In this document: in pieces, positions 8,465 through 16,949 of the stretch
Numbering within the stretch: position 1 is the stretch's first letter
Layout of the letters: each line of letters opens with the position of its first letter
Assembly (NCBI GenBank): GCA_040757835.1
Contig: JBFLWJ010000011.1
Coordinates: forward strand, 39,856 to 103,855
Origin: Actinomycetota bacterium
GTDB lineage: Bacteria; Actinomycetota; Geothermincolia; Geothermincolales; RBG-13-55-18
Direction: 5' to 3'
DNA length: 64,000 bases
Made by a program: the position numbers and the translations under genes
The notes under the pieces: generated by a model
What the model saw: the letters and a program-made list of their open reading frames with translations, nothing else
Told to the model about the DNA's origin: nothing
Database searches by the model: none

Positions 8465-8941
8465 TCACCAGGGACGGTTGAGGTGCTCCAGGTAGGTGAC
8501 GCGGTCCTCCAGCGTCTCCACCACCGTGCGCAGTACGGTCATGAACCCCTCGATATCCTCCACGCTCACCTTCTCCCACACCGGGAAGAACAGCGCCTGG
8601 CGGTGGCTGACGATGTTGTCGATGAGCTTCCTGCCCTTGGGGGTGAACCTGAGCATGGTCTCACGGCGGTCGTTGGGGTTCTTTTCCCTCTTTACAAGGC
8701 CTTTTCTCTCGCATCTCTGGGCGATCTGGGTGAGGGTAGAGCTGTTGAGCGAGAGCAGCTCGGCCACGTCCTTCATGCGCATGTCCTCGCGGAAGCGCAT
8801 GAGCAGCAGGAGATAGAACTCCACCTTGTCGATGTGGTACAGTGACAGCTCCTTGGCCTCCCACAGGGTGGTGGTGTAATCGAAGAGGGTATAGAGCCTC
8901 TCGATCTCGGACAGGTGGGAGAAGATCTCCTTGCGCTTCAT
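8465..8941 (-). CDS. MarR-family transcriptional regulator
   Basis: 158 residues with a winged helix: MKDVAELLSLNSSTLTQIAQ forms the helix-turn-helix, and KREKNPNDRRETMLRFTPKG is the wing, with the family's DRR motif. MarR proteins bind dyad operators as dimers and often respond to aromatic or acyl-CoA ligands. The gene is transcribed towards the alcohol dehydrogenase operon and divergently from the 4-hydroxybutyryl-CoA dehydratase gene. A perfect 17-bp palindrome sits 17 bases upstream of its start codon (8959-8975), so autoregulation and control of both directions is the natural reading. It starts at ATG 8941. Confidence 0.9.
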   Translation of the reverse strand: MKRKEIFSHLSEIERLYTLFDYTTTLWEAKELSLYHIDKVEFYLLLLMRFREDMRMKDVAELLSLNSSTLTQIAQRCERKGLVKREKNPNDRRETMLRFTPKGRKLIDNIVSHRQALFFPVWEKVSVEDIEGFMTVLRTVVETLEDRVTYLEHLNRPW

Positions 8942-8958
8942 GCCAGGCCCCCCGGATT

Positions 8959-8975
8959 AATTCACAATGTGAATT
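8959..8975. promoter_or_regulatory. Perfect 17-bp palindrome, probable MarR operator
   Basis: AATTCACA-A-TGTGAATT, eight-base arms around one central base, in the divergent gap between the MarR-like gene and the 4-hydroxybutyryl-CoA dehydratase gene. The position, AT-richness and perfect symmetry fit a MarR-dimer operator; binding is inferred. Confidence 0.7.
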
Positions 8976-9103
8976 ATCCTGCGTTCTCCGCCCGCTGTCA
9001 ATGGTGCCGTGCGAGGAGACGGGTTAACCGCCGACATTTCACCTCGCATCAGGGATGGGTTAAACTTTTGTCCTGGACGGTTAATCGGAGAAAGGGGACC
9101 GCG

Positions 9104-10552
9104 ATGAAGATAGACAGCCCGGAAGCATATATCGACAGCCTGCGCAAGCTGGAGCGCAGGATATACGTCATGGGGGAGCGGGTGGACAACCCCACCGACC
9201 ACCCCATGATCAGGCCGTCGATAAACGCCGTCGCCGAGACCTACGACCTTGGCGAGGAGCCCGAGGCGGAGAACCTGCTCTTCGTGAAGTCCCATCTCAG
9301 CGGGGAGAGGGTCAGCCGTTTCACCCATATCCACCAGTCCACGGACGACCTGGTGAACAAGGTACTCATGCAGCGCATGCTGGGCCGGCGCACCTCCACC
9401 TGTTTCCAGCGCTGCGTGGGCATGGACGGAATCAACGCCCTGTACTCCGTCACCTACGAGTGCGACCAGGCGTGCGGCTCGGAGTACCACGAACGGCTCA
9501 AGGACTATCTCCGCTTCATCCAGTCCGAGAACGTGGTGGTGGACGGGGCCATGACCGACGTCAAGGGCGACCGCGGCCTGCGCCCCGCCGACCAGGCCGA
9601 CCCCGACATGTTCGTGCGCGTGGTGGAGCGCCAGGCGGACGGCATCGTGGTGCGGGGGGCCAAGGCCCACCAGACCGGCTCCCTCAACTCCCACGAGATC
9701 CTGGTCATGCCCACCACCGCCATGCGCGCCAGCGAGGGCGACTACGCAGTCTCCTTCGCGGTGCCGGCGGACACGGAGGGCATAACCTTCATACTGGGGC
9801 GGCAGCCCTCTGACACCCGCAAGATGGAGGGCAGCCCAATGGACGTGGGCAACCCCAGGTACGGCAGCCAGGAGGCGCTGGTCGTCTTCGACGACGTCTT
9901 CGTCCCCTGGGAGCGGGTGTTCATGTGCGGGGAGCACGAGCAGAGCGGCAAGGTGGTGGAGCGCTTCGCGGCCTACCACCGCCAGAGCTACGGCGGCTGC
10001 AAGGTGGGCGTCGGCGACGTACTGGCGGGGGCGGCACAGCTGGCGGCGTTCTACAGCGGGGTGGACCGGGTCAGCCACGTCAGGGACAAGATCACCGAGA
10101 TGGTCCACCTGAACGAGACCCTCTTCTCCTGCGGCATCGCCTGTTCTGCACGGGGGGAAGCCACGCCCTCGGGGTGCTACATGGTGGACGTGCTGCTGGC
10201 GAACATCTGCAAGCACAACGTCACCCGCTACCCTTTCGAGATCTCCCGCCTGCTGCAGGACATCGCCGGCGGGCTGGTGGTCACCATGCCCTCGCAGAAG
10301 GACTTCGAGAACCCCGAGGTCGCGCCCTACCTGGAGAAATACCTTAAGGGATCGGCCGATGTCCCCACCCTGGACCGCATGAAGGTGCTCAAGTTCATCG
10401 AGAACATGACCATGGGCTGCGGCGCGGCGGCCTACCTCACCGAGAGCATCCACGGGGCCGGATCGCCCCAGGCGCAGCGTATCATGATCTACCGCATGGC
10501 CGACCTCGACGAAAAAGTAAAATACGCCAAAAAACTCGCGGACATAGAATAA
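9104..10552 (+). CDS. abfD: 4-hydroxybutyryl-CoA dehydratase / vinylacetyl-CoA delta-isomerase
   Basis: 482 residues, about the length of the Clostridium enzyme (near 490). It belongs to the HpaB/4-hydroxyphenylacetate hydroxylase fold but keeps the [4Fe-4S] ligands that define AbfD: Cys100 and Cys104 in STCFQRCVG, plus a His and Cys seven apart in AAYHRQSYGGCKVG. The known enzyme is an FAD and iron-sulfur protein that reversibly dehydrates 4-hydroxybutyryl-CoA to crotonyl-CoA through a ketyl radical. The start is ATG 9104 with GGAGAAAGGGG upstream; the open frame begins earlier at 8915. It is divergent from the MarR gene. Together with the CoA ligase, alcohol dehydrogenase and crotonase across the promoter it suggests 4-hydroxybutyrate or 4-aminobutyrate type fermentation. 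Confidence 0.88.
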   Translation: MKIDSPEAYIDSLRKLERRIYVMGERVDNPTDHPMIRPSINAVAETYDLGEEPEAENLLFVKSHLSGERVSRFTHIHQSTDDLVNKVLMQRMLGRRTSTCFQRCVGMDGINALYSVTYECDQACGSEYHERLKDYLRFIQSENVVVDGAMTDVKGDRGLRPADQADPDMFVRVVERQADGIVVRGAKAHQTGSLNSHEILVMPTTAMRASEGDYAVSFAVPADTEGITFILGRQPSDTRKMEGSPMDVGNPRYGSQEALVVFDDVFVPWERVFMCGEHEQSGKVVERFAAYHRQSYGGCKVGVGDVLAGAAQLAAFYSGVDRVSHVRDKITEMVHLNETLFSCGIACSARGEATPSGCYMVDVLLANICKHNVTRYPFEISRLLQDIAGGLVVTMPSQKDFENPEVAPYLEKYLKGSADVPTLDRMKVLKFIENMTMGCGAAAYLTESIHGAGSPQAQRIMIYRMADLDEKVKYAKKLADIE

Positions 10553-10596
10553 GGTGTGATCTGCGCACCCCCGCCCGTTCCATAACCCGCTGGAAA

Positions 10597-10715
10597 GGCT
10601 CACGCGTTGCGTTTCGCGCCTGCGGCGCGAAACGTCAAGGCTGAGCCACCGACCTCCTGCCGGAGCAGAGCGACGCGTAGCGCCGAGGCCAGCATTTATA
10701 CTGGCCCCAGTCGCC
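10597..10715. repeat. About 120-bp structured repeat, copy A
   Basis: Shares its whole length with 59188-59307. It contains nested inverted repeats: GGCTCA...TGAGCC outside, TTTCGCGCC-tgc-GGCGCGAAA inside, then a second hairpin GGCCAG-catttata-CTGGCC. Differences between copies often fall at paired positions. It lies between the dehydratase gene and the next gene. Nature unknown: a miniature element or a structured RNA. Confidence 0.8.
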
Positions 10716-10877
10716 GTTTCCAGAGACCGACGTCTTAATGTATGGTCTTCCCTGTCGCTTGAGACCAACGCCTCTTCCAGCGGCGAGGTATGCCAGGACA
10801 CCCCCATCGCCCCGTCCTGCTATTATATTGTTTGTACGTTTCTGGTTCGCATGTTGCTGAAATACCCGGGAACAAAG

Positions 10878-11600
10878 ATGGAAGAAGAGGCAGGGCAACC
10901 GTTTACCTTCAGGGGTCGCTGGAGAGGGCGCAGGCTCTGGATACTGCTGTGCTCGTCTATTCTGGCGGCCGCTGCGGTGTTCGTCCTGGTGTGGATACCC
11001 GCTTCCGATAACGGTGCCGAAGAGGCCGCGTCGGCGACACAAGGGGAAGCCCGACTGCAGGCCTCTGACGAACTTACCAGCGGAAACACGGGCGGCGAAG
11101 GGAGCGGGCAGGCACAACAGCCCGCCGGCGAAGCGGGACAGCAGCCGACCATCACGCCTGGGCCGGGAGGAGATACATCCAGCATAGTGGTGCAGTTTCC
11201 CGATCCCGCGGGCAGCGCGCCCGAGGAGCCCCCGCCCGGCGGGTACCGGGACGTCTACGGCCACTGGGTCCTGGACATGACCGGTTCCGCCTACGGCCTC
11301 ACCAACTGCCACCTCGTCCTCAACCAGGACGGCACCATATCCTCGCCACCCGACTACGACCAGGTCTTCCAGATCGCGGCCAGCACGTTCACCTGGCGGC
11401 AGGGCGACCCCGCTTTCTCGGCCACCCTGCAGCTCACCCTGAAGATGGGGGGCGGCCAGATGCTCATACCGCTCAGCGTCGAGCTGACGGGGAGTGTCGC
11501 GGCTTCCTGCGCGGAGATAACCGGGGAGTTCATCGCCGAGCCCCAGGGCGAGGCCTATGCTCCCTACGCCCAGCAGGGCCCCTTCACCATGCGCCGCTGA
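10878..11600 (+). CDS. Membrane-anchored extracellular protein, unknown
   Basis: 240 residues, no family recognised. A basic N-terminus (GRWRGRR) precedes one transmembrane segment at about residues 21-42 (LWILLCSSILAAAAVFVLVW). A low-complexity Glu/Ala/Gly/Gln linker of about 70 residues follows, then a C-terminal domain of about 120 residues beginning YRDVYGHWVLDMTGS. It has alternating polar and hydrophobic strands and two cysteines that could pair. The topology is N-in, C-out. The start is ambiguous: ATG 10878 follows a weak GGGAA, and ATG 10851 has no site. It stands alone between the structured repeat and the liv operon. Confidence 0.6.
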   Translation: MEEEAGQPFTFRGRWRGRRLWILLCSSILAAAAVFVLVWIPASDNGAEEAASATQGEARLQASDELTSGNTGGEGSGQAQQPAGEAGQQPTITPGPGGDTSSIVVQFPDPAGSAPEEPPPGGYRDVYGHWVLDMTGSAYGLTNCHLVLNQDGTISSPPDYDQVFQIAASTFTWRQGDPAFSATLQLTLKMGGGQMLIPLSVELTGSVAASCAEITGEFIAEPQGEAYAPYAQQGPFTMRR

Positions 11601-12133
11601 GCTGCCCCCCGGACCACCTCTCCGCAGTCTGTCGTCACCGGGACGGATCGTGATGCTGCATGCGCGGTCATGGCGGCGGGCGGAAGGACAACCAGTACAG
11701 GCAAAGAATAATAATATGAAGCGCACTAGCGTATGCGGGCGGCCAGTATCCGGTCCGGTCCCGATCGAACGGTCACCCGCCCGTGATATACTGATAACGA
11801 GGGCGTTAGCGAGCTTCCGCAAATGGGTATAAATAAGGGCATCAACCGGCGAGTTGCGTTGCGGGGGAGGTGATGTCAGAGCAAAAAATCCGGGAGCGTA
11901 CCAGCAGGACAAATCTCTCGAAGCAGTTGATCCAGACACTTTACGCCGTACAAGATCCACCACATCGTCCATCGCCAGACCAAGCACAGAACGACTCTCA
12001 CAGCACAGGTATGCCCGCAAGGCTCCCATAAGCCGGGGATACACCTTTAACCTCGTACTGCCGGAGTACAGCAAGATCTTGAGACGGGACCGTAAGGTAA
12101 GAAGAGAGATCAAGGACAAGGGGGGTTGAGAAA
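11601..12133. other. Long leader/intergenic stretch upstream of the liv operon
   Basis: About 530 bases without a convincing full gene. It holds a possible small frame at 11873-12031 (listed separately). The rest shows no recognised RNA or strong promoter. Confidence 0.4.
11873..12031 (+). CDS. Possible 52-residue small protein
   Basis: ATG 11873 directly follows GGGGGAGGTG, one of the best ribosome sites in this gap. The frame gives a polar peptide beginning MSEQKIRERTSRTNLSKQLI and ends at TAA 12031. There is no transmembrane segment or known motif. It could be a small protein, a leader peptide for the liv genes about 100 bases downstream, or chance. Confidence 0.3.
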   Translation: MSEQKIRERTSRTNLSKQLIQTLYAVQDPPHRPSPDQAQNDSHSTGMPARLP

Positions 12134-13336
12134 ATGCGTCTGAAAGCGATCATCGTGCTGATCGTGGCCCTGATGATGGTCACCCTGGGACTGGCCTCGT
12201 GCGGAGAAAGCGGGGGCGGCGGTGAGAAGACCACCAAGAAGATAGGGCTGACCGCTCCGCTCAGCGGCGTTGCGGCAGCCTACGGGCAGGACATCAAGGA
12301 CGGACTGGAAATGGCCATCAACAGGATCAACCAGGAAGGTGGAATCACCATCGGCGACACCACCTACGTCTTTGAGCTGCTCGCCGCGGACGATGAGGCA
12401 ACGCCGGAGCCGGCCCTCTCCAACGCGCAGCGCTTCATCCTCGAGGAGGACATCCAGGCCATCTTCGATCCCGTGGCCACCTCCATCCAGCCGCTCATCG
12501 GCATCAACGAGAAGCCTGGCGAGGAGTTCCTGGTAATGGCCTACACCAGCGTGCCCCTGTACACGCAGAAGGTCAACAAGTACATGATCACCTTGCCCCC
12601 GCCCTTCTCCGTCTATATCCCGGAGTGGATCAAGCTGGCCATGGGCAAGGGCTGGATGAAGATGGGCATGCTGCAGACCACCGGGGCCTACGGTGACCTG
12701 TGGGGTTCGAGTATGGAAAAAGCCTGGACAGCCGCGGGAGGAACGGTAGTGGCAAAGGCTCCCGCCAGCTACTACACGGAGTCCGACTTCACGCCTTACC
12801 TGACCACGGTCCTCGCTGCCAACCCCGACGTCATCTTCTGCGGCGGTCCCTCGGACCCGACCGCACTGGTGATAGACCAGGCCAGGAGCCTGGGCTTCAA
12901 GGGAGGCTTTATCGTCATCGACCAGGCCAAGCTGGACGTCATCGCCGACACCACGGGCATGGAGAAGCTCGAGGGCGCCATCGGCGTGCTGCCGGTGGAG
13001 GACGCCTTCGACCTGTGGCCATACCTCAAGACCTTCAACGATGACTACGTGGCCGAATTCGGCGGCGAGAGGACGACCTGGGAGAGCGCCATCGCCTATT
13101 CCGGGATGATGATCCTGGCCAGGGCCATGGAAGCGGCGGAGAGCGTGGACGACGTGGCGGCCATCAGGGAAGGCTTCGACCAGAGCGGCGTCGCGGTGCT
13201 AGATCCCGAGCAATACCCCGTGGGCTACCAGGGTATCGATACCACCACCGGGGCCCTGTGGATGCCGGGAACCGCCACCATGGTGGAGGGGGGCGTGTTC
13301 GTGGAGATGGAACCGATTGAGTGGTGGCTGAAATAG
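12134..13336 (+). CDS. livK: Branched-chain amino-acid type ABC substrate-binding lipoprotein
   Basis: 400 residues. Lipoprotein signal peptide with lipobox LASC (Cys near residue 23), a Gly-rich spacer, then a type I periplasmic-binding fold (Peripla_BP_6): IGLTAPLSGVAAAYGQDIKD and GLEMAINRINQEGGI at the start of the mature protein. It captures the solute outside the cell for the LivHMGF complex encoded next. Members of this family bind branched amino acids but also amides, urea and aromatic acids, so the ligand is open. ATG 12134 follows AAGGGGGG. A hairpin after the gene (13378-13404) probably lowers expression of the permeases relative to this protein. Confidence 0.9.
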   Translation: MRLKAIIVLIVALMMVTLGLASCGESGGGGEKTTKKIGLTAPLSGVAAAYGQDIKDGLEMAINRINQEGGITIGDTTYVFELLAADDEATPEPALSNAQRFILEEDIQAIFDPVATSIQPLIGINEKPGEEFLVMAYTSVPLYTQKVNKYMITLPPPFSVYIPEWIKLAMGKGWMKMGMLQTTGAYGDLWGSSMEKAWTAAGGTVVAKAPASYYTESDFTPYLTTVLAANPDVIFCGGPSDPTALVIDQARSLGFKGGFIVIDQAKLDVIADTTGMEKLEGAIGVLPVEDAFDLWPYLKTFNDDYVAEFGGERTTWESAIAYSGMMILARAMEAAESVDDVAAIREGFDQSGVAVLDPEQYPVGYQGIDTTTGALWMPGTATMVEGGVFVEMEPIEWWLK

Positions 13337-13377
13337 CCCGATCATCAGGGCAAGCCTGAAAGAAGCGAATGTATTGA

Positions 13378-13404
13378 GGGAAGCCCCCCCCGCGGGGGCT
13401 TCCC
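13378..13404 (+). terminator. Hairpin between binding-protein gene and permeases
   Basis: GGGAAGCCCCC and GGGGGCTTCCC, perfect 11-base arms around a 5-base loop, without a T-tract. It is likely a 3' stabilising or attenuating hairpin, since the downstream genes have no obvious promoter. Confidence 0.65.
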
Positions 13405-13484
13405 GCTAAATAATCGTACCGGCGATGACGAAGCAATAGGAACGGTTGTTGCGGTAACGCGAGGAGGTCCCTGGGGGAGGGGAA

Positions 13485-14342
13485 TTGTCCTTTTTCTTGA
13501 ACCAGTTGGTGATAGGCATCCAGCTCGGCAGCCAGTACGTGATGGTCGCCCTCGGCCTGACCCTGATCTTCGGTATCCTGGACATCTCCCACTTCGCCCA
13601 CGGCCACATGTACATGATCGGCGCCTACCTGCTGTACATACTCATGGTCCTCGCCGGCATCAATTACTGGATCGCCTTCCTCATCTGCATGGCCGCGCTG
13701 GCCGTGGCCGGGACGGTGGTCGAGAGGACCGTCTACCGGCCCCTGCGGGGGCAGCCGCACATCAACACCTTCATCGCGGCCATCGGCCTCATCCTGGTGC
13801 TGGAGACCCTGGTCAGGGGCATCCAGCCCAACGCCCTCAGCGTCTCCAAGCCCATTGACAGGACACTGGAGTTCGCGGGCATCACCATGGAGGCGCAGCG
13901 CCTCATCGTCATCGTCGGCGCCATCGTCCTCATCATCCTGCTGCAGTTGTTCATCAAGCGCACCCGCCTGGGCACGGCCATCGAGGCGGTGGCCCAGGAC
14001 CGCGAGGGCGCCTCGCTGGTGGGGATAAGCGTCAACCGCATCTCCGCCCTCACCTTCGCCATTGCCACCGCGCTGGCCGCCGCGGCCGCGGTGCTCATGG
14101 CCCCGCTGGCCTTCATCTCCCCCGAGATGGGCAGCGTGCTCATCCTCAAGGCCTTCGTCATCGTGGTCATCGGCGGCCTGGGCAGCATGAAGGGGGCCAT
14201 CGTGGGCGGGTACCTGCTGGGCATCATCGAGGCCATGGCCATCGCCTATATCTCATCCGCCTACAAGGACGTCTTCGCCTTCGCGGTGCTCATCATCATC
14301 CTGGCCATCCGGCCCACCGGCCTCTTCCGGGGGAGGGATTGA
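13485..14342 (+). CDS. livH: Branched-chain amino-acid ABC permease LivH
   Basis: 285 residues, polytopic, opening FLNQLVIGIQLGSQYVMVAL, with the LivH-type GLTLIFGILDISHFAHGHMY and a C-terminal VIGGLGSMKGAIVGG loop that contacts the ATPases. About eight hydrophobic segments. It forms the membrane channel with LivM. The start is TTG 13485 behind GGGGGAGGGG. It ends one base before the livM start. Confidence 0.92.
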   Translation: MSFFLNQLVIGIQLGSQYVMVALGLTLIFGILDISHFAHGHMYMIGAYLLYILMVLAGINYWIAFLICMAALAVAGTVVERTVYRPLRGQPHINTFIAAIGLILVLETLVRGIQPNALSVSKPIDRTLEFAGITMEAQRLIVIVGAIVLIILLQLFIKRTRLGTAIEAVAQDREGASLVGISVNRISALTFAIATALAAAAAVLMAPLAFISPEMGSVLILKAFVIVVIGGLGSMKGAIVGGYLLGIIEAMAIAYISSAYKDVFAFAVLIIILAIRPTGLFRGRD

Positions 14343-14343
14343 G

Positions 14344-15318
14344 GTGGCCAAGTACGTTAAGGCCATCGCCCTCTTCATCCTCCTGGGACTGGCCGCGGCC
14401 ATACCCTGGATCACCAGCAAGTACAACGTCCGTATCCTGACCCTGGCCATGGCCTGGGCCATCGCCACCCTCAGCCTCAACCTCATCCTGGGTTACACCG
14501 GGCAGGCCTCCCTGGCCCATGGCGCCCTCATGGGCATCGGGGCCTATGCCTTCGGCATCCTGGCGCAGCGGGTCGGGCTGAACTTCTGGCTGGCCCTGCC
14601 CCTGGCCTGCCTCATCACCGCCTTCATCGGCCTGCTCATCGGGCTTCCATCGCTGCGCACCAAGGGCCCCTATTTCGCCATCGTCACCCTCTGCTTCAAC
14701 GTCATCGTCTACAAGGTCTTCGACAACTGGAAGTGGCTATCCGGCGGCATCCAGGGGCAGGTGGTGCCGCAGCCGGTTTTCCTGCAGCAGAGGTGGGCGC
14801 GCTACTACTTCGTGCTGGGCTGCCTGATCCTTACGCTGATCATCATGCGCTTCATCGTCAAGTCGCTGCTCGGGGTGACTTTCATGTCCATCCGCAGTAA
14901 CGAGAACCTGGCGGAGGCGACGGGCATAAACTCTTTCCGCACCAAGCTGCTCTCCTTTGTTGTGAGCTGCTTCTTCGTGGGGCTGGCGGGCTCCATGCTG
15001 GCCCTCGAGAACGGCCAGCTGGACCCGACCATCACCATGCACCTGAACTCGTTCTACATCCTCATCTTCCTGCTCATCGGAGGGGCGGCGACCCTCTCGG
15101 GGCCGGTGATAGGGGCCGTCGGGCTGTACTGGCTGCTGGACTACATGAAGAAGATCGGCATCAAGGGCATCGAGGAGTTCCGCTACCTCTTCTTCGGGCT
15201 CATCCTCATCGTGGTCATCATCTATATGCCCCGCGGCCTGGTGGGCGGCGCCAGACAGTTCTGGGATTGGGCGAAATCCAAATACAAGGGGCGCAAGACG
15301 CAAGAGGTGCTGGAATGA
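14344..15318 (+). CDS. livM: Branched-chain amino-acid ABC permease LivM
   Basis: 324 residues, polytopic. LNLILGYTGQASLAHGALMG and IGLPSLRTKGPYFAIVTLCF are LivM hallmarks, and LLIGGAATLSGPVIG is the coupling loop. The C-terminus ends in a basic cytoplasmic tail. It pairs with LivH. It starts at GTG 14344, directly after the livH stop, and its own stop overlaps the livG start (ATGA), so it is translationally coupled on both sides. Confidence 0.92.
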   Translation: MAKYVKAIALFILLGLAAAIPWITSKYNVRILTLAMAWAIATLSLNLILGYTGQASLAHGALMGIGAYAFGILAQRVGLNFWLALPLACLITAFIGLLIGLPSLRTKGPYFAIVTLCFNVIVYKVFDNWKWLSGGIQGQVVPQPVFLQQRWARYYFVLGCLILTLIIMRFIVKSLLGVTFMSIRSNENLAEATGINSFRTKLLSFVVSCFFVGLAGSMLALENGQLDPTITMHLNSFYILIFLLIGGAATLSGPVIGAVGLYWLLDYMKKIGIKGIEEFRYLFFGLILIVVIIYMPRGLVGGARQFWDWAKSKYKGRKTQEVLE

Positions 15319-16118
15319 CGACGCTGCTGCGCGTAGAGGGACTGACCAGGTTGTTCGGCGGCCTCGTGGCCGTGAACAAGGTGGACTTCGAGGTGCCCGA
15401 GGGCAAGATCATGGCCATCATCGGCCCCAACGGCGCGGGCAAGAGCACCCTCTTCAACCTCATCGGCGGCACCATCCCGCCCTCCTCGGGAAGGATAGTG
15501 TTCACGGAGAAGGAAACGGCGAACGGCGAGGACGTGTTCACGGAGAGAGATATAACCGGCTGGAAGCCGTACCGGGTCGCGCGCGAGGGCATCGCCCGCA
15601 CCTTCCAGACCACGGCGCTCTTCGAGGAGTTGCCCGTCTACGTCAACCTGGTCATCGGGCGGCGCATGCGCACCCGCTCCGGCCTCTGGGACGTCATCCT
15701 GCATACTCCCCGGCAGAAGCGGGAGAAGAACGAGACCACCGCCAAGGTGCTGGAGGTACTGGAGTTCACAGGGCTGGGGCAGTACGCCAACGCGCCGGCC
15801 GGCTCCATTCCCCAGGAGGCCCAGAAGCGGCTGGCCATTGGCATCGCCCTCATGGGCGACCCCAGGCTGTTGCTGCTGGACGAGCCCACGGGCGGGGTGG
15901 GGATGGAGGAGACGGATAATATCATAGCGCTTATCGACCGCATCCGCGCCAAGGGGATAACCGTCTGCGTCATCGAACACAAGATGCGCATGATCATGAC
16001 CCTGGCGGACAGTATCGTGGCGTTGAACTTCGGGGTGAAGATAGCCGAGGGCGACCCGCAGCGGGTGTGCGACGACCCCTCGGTGATCGAGGCTTACCTG
16101 GGTGAGTGCATTGCTTGA
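15315..16118 (+). CDS. livG: Branched-chain amino-acid ABC ATPase LivG
   Basis: 267 residues. Walker A IGPNGAGKSTLFNLI near residue 40, Walker B RLLLLDEPTGGVG near 185, switch His in CVIEHKM. The ABC signature is unusual: where LSGGQQRR is expected the protein reads GSIPQEAQKRLAIGIAL, so the LSGG core is absent. The liv transporter has two different ATPases, and the LivF partner (16102-16818) keeps a canonical LSGGEQQ, so the pair may have one degenerate site. ATG 15315 overlaps the livM stop by four bases. Confidence 0.88.
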   Translation: MTTLLRVEGLTRLFGGLVAVNKVDFEVPEGKIMAIIGPNGAGKSTLFNLIGGTIPPSSGRIVFTEKETANGEDVFTERDITGWKPYRVAREGIARTFQTTALFEELPVYVNLVIGRRMRTRSGLWDVILHTPRQKREKNETTAKVLEVLEFTGLGQYANAPAGSIPQEAQKRLAIGIALMGDPRLLLLDEPTGGVGMEETDNIIALIDRIRAKGITVCVIEHKMRMIMTLADSIVALNFGVKIAEGDPQRVCDDPSVIEAYLGECIA

Positions 16119-16818
16119 GATGAAAGACGTCCGCAGCTTCATAGGCAAACACGAGGTCCTGAGCGGGGTCTCCCTGGACCTGCAAGAGGGAGAACTCATC
16201 TGCCTGCTCGGCGCCAACGGCGCCGGCAAGTCCAGCCTCTTCAAGACCGTCAGCGGCCTGATCAAGGCCAGCGAGGGGACCATAACCTTCGAGGGGGATG
16301 TCATCAGCAAGAGGCCGGCGGACAGGATAGTGCGCATGGGCATCTCACTGTGCCCGGAGGGACGCAAGCTCTTCCCGCGCCTCTCGGTGAAGAAAAACCT
16401 CATGATGGGCGCCTATTCCCGCCACCGCGAGAAGGCGGACATCGCCGCCGCCCTCAAGGAGGTGTACGAGCTCTTTCCCATCCTGGGGGAACGCAGCGAC
16501 CAGGACGCCGGCACGCTCTCCGGCGGCGAGCAGCAGATGCTGGCCATCGGGCGCGCCCTCATGAGCCGGCCGCGCCTGCTGCTGCTGGACGAGCCGTCGC
16601 TGGGGTTGGCGCCGCTCATCGTAACCAAGATCATGGAGACCATCACCGGCATCAACCGCAAGGGGGTCACCGTCTTCCTCTCGGAACAGAACGCAAGGAT
16701 GGCGCTGGAGATCTCCTCGCGGGGCTACGTGCTGGAGAACGGGCGTATCGCGCTGCAGGGCACGGCGGAGGAACTCGCGGACAACGAGGAAGTGAAGAAG
16801 GCCTATATCGGGGCCTGA
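16102..16818 (+). CDS. livF: Branched-chain amino-acid ABC ATPase LivF
   Basis: 238 residues. Walker A LLGANGAGKSSLFKTV, signature TLSGGEQQMLAIGRAL, Walker B RLLLLDEPSLGLAP, H-loop replaced by SEQN, as is normal for LivF. It starts at GTG 16102, inside the last 17 bases of livG, the tightest overlap in the operon. It is the last transporter gene; the next gene on the same strand, a duplicated zinc-ribbon protein, follows after 131 bases. Confidence 0.92.
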   Translation: MSALLEMKDVRSFIGKHEVLSGVSLDLQEGELICLLGANGAGKSSLFKTVSGLIKASEGTITFEGDVISKRPADRIVRMGISLCPEGRKLFPRLSVKKNLMMGAYSRHREKADIAAALKEVYELFPILGERSDQDAGTLSGGEQQMLAIGRALMSRPRLLLLDEPSLGLAPLIVTKIMETITGINRKGVTVFLSEQNARMALEISSRGYVLENGRIALQGTAEELADNEEVKKAYIGA

Positions 16819-16949
16819 GAGCGGCCCGGAGGGCGCCGTCCGGAGGACCTGACCTGAGACCACCGTCAGCGGCGCTGATATAGAGGCGGACAAGGGCCTT
16901 TCGATGTTGGCGAAAGCTGTTGGGTAGACCTGTTTGGGGGGATGCGGTT

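Noticed and set aside
8957-10807. 616-codon minus-strand frame opposite 4-hydroxybutyryl-CoA dehydratase
   Set aside because: Antisense shadow; the His/Val-rich sequence matches no family. Its upstream end only translates the structured repeat.
11854-12129. 91-codon frame upstream of the liv operon
   Set aside because: No ribosome site and no protein-like pattern; the overlapping frame from ATG 11873 has a better start and was listed instead at low confidence.
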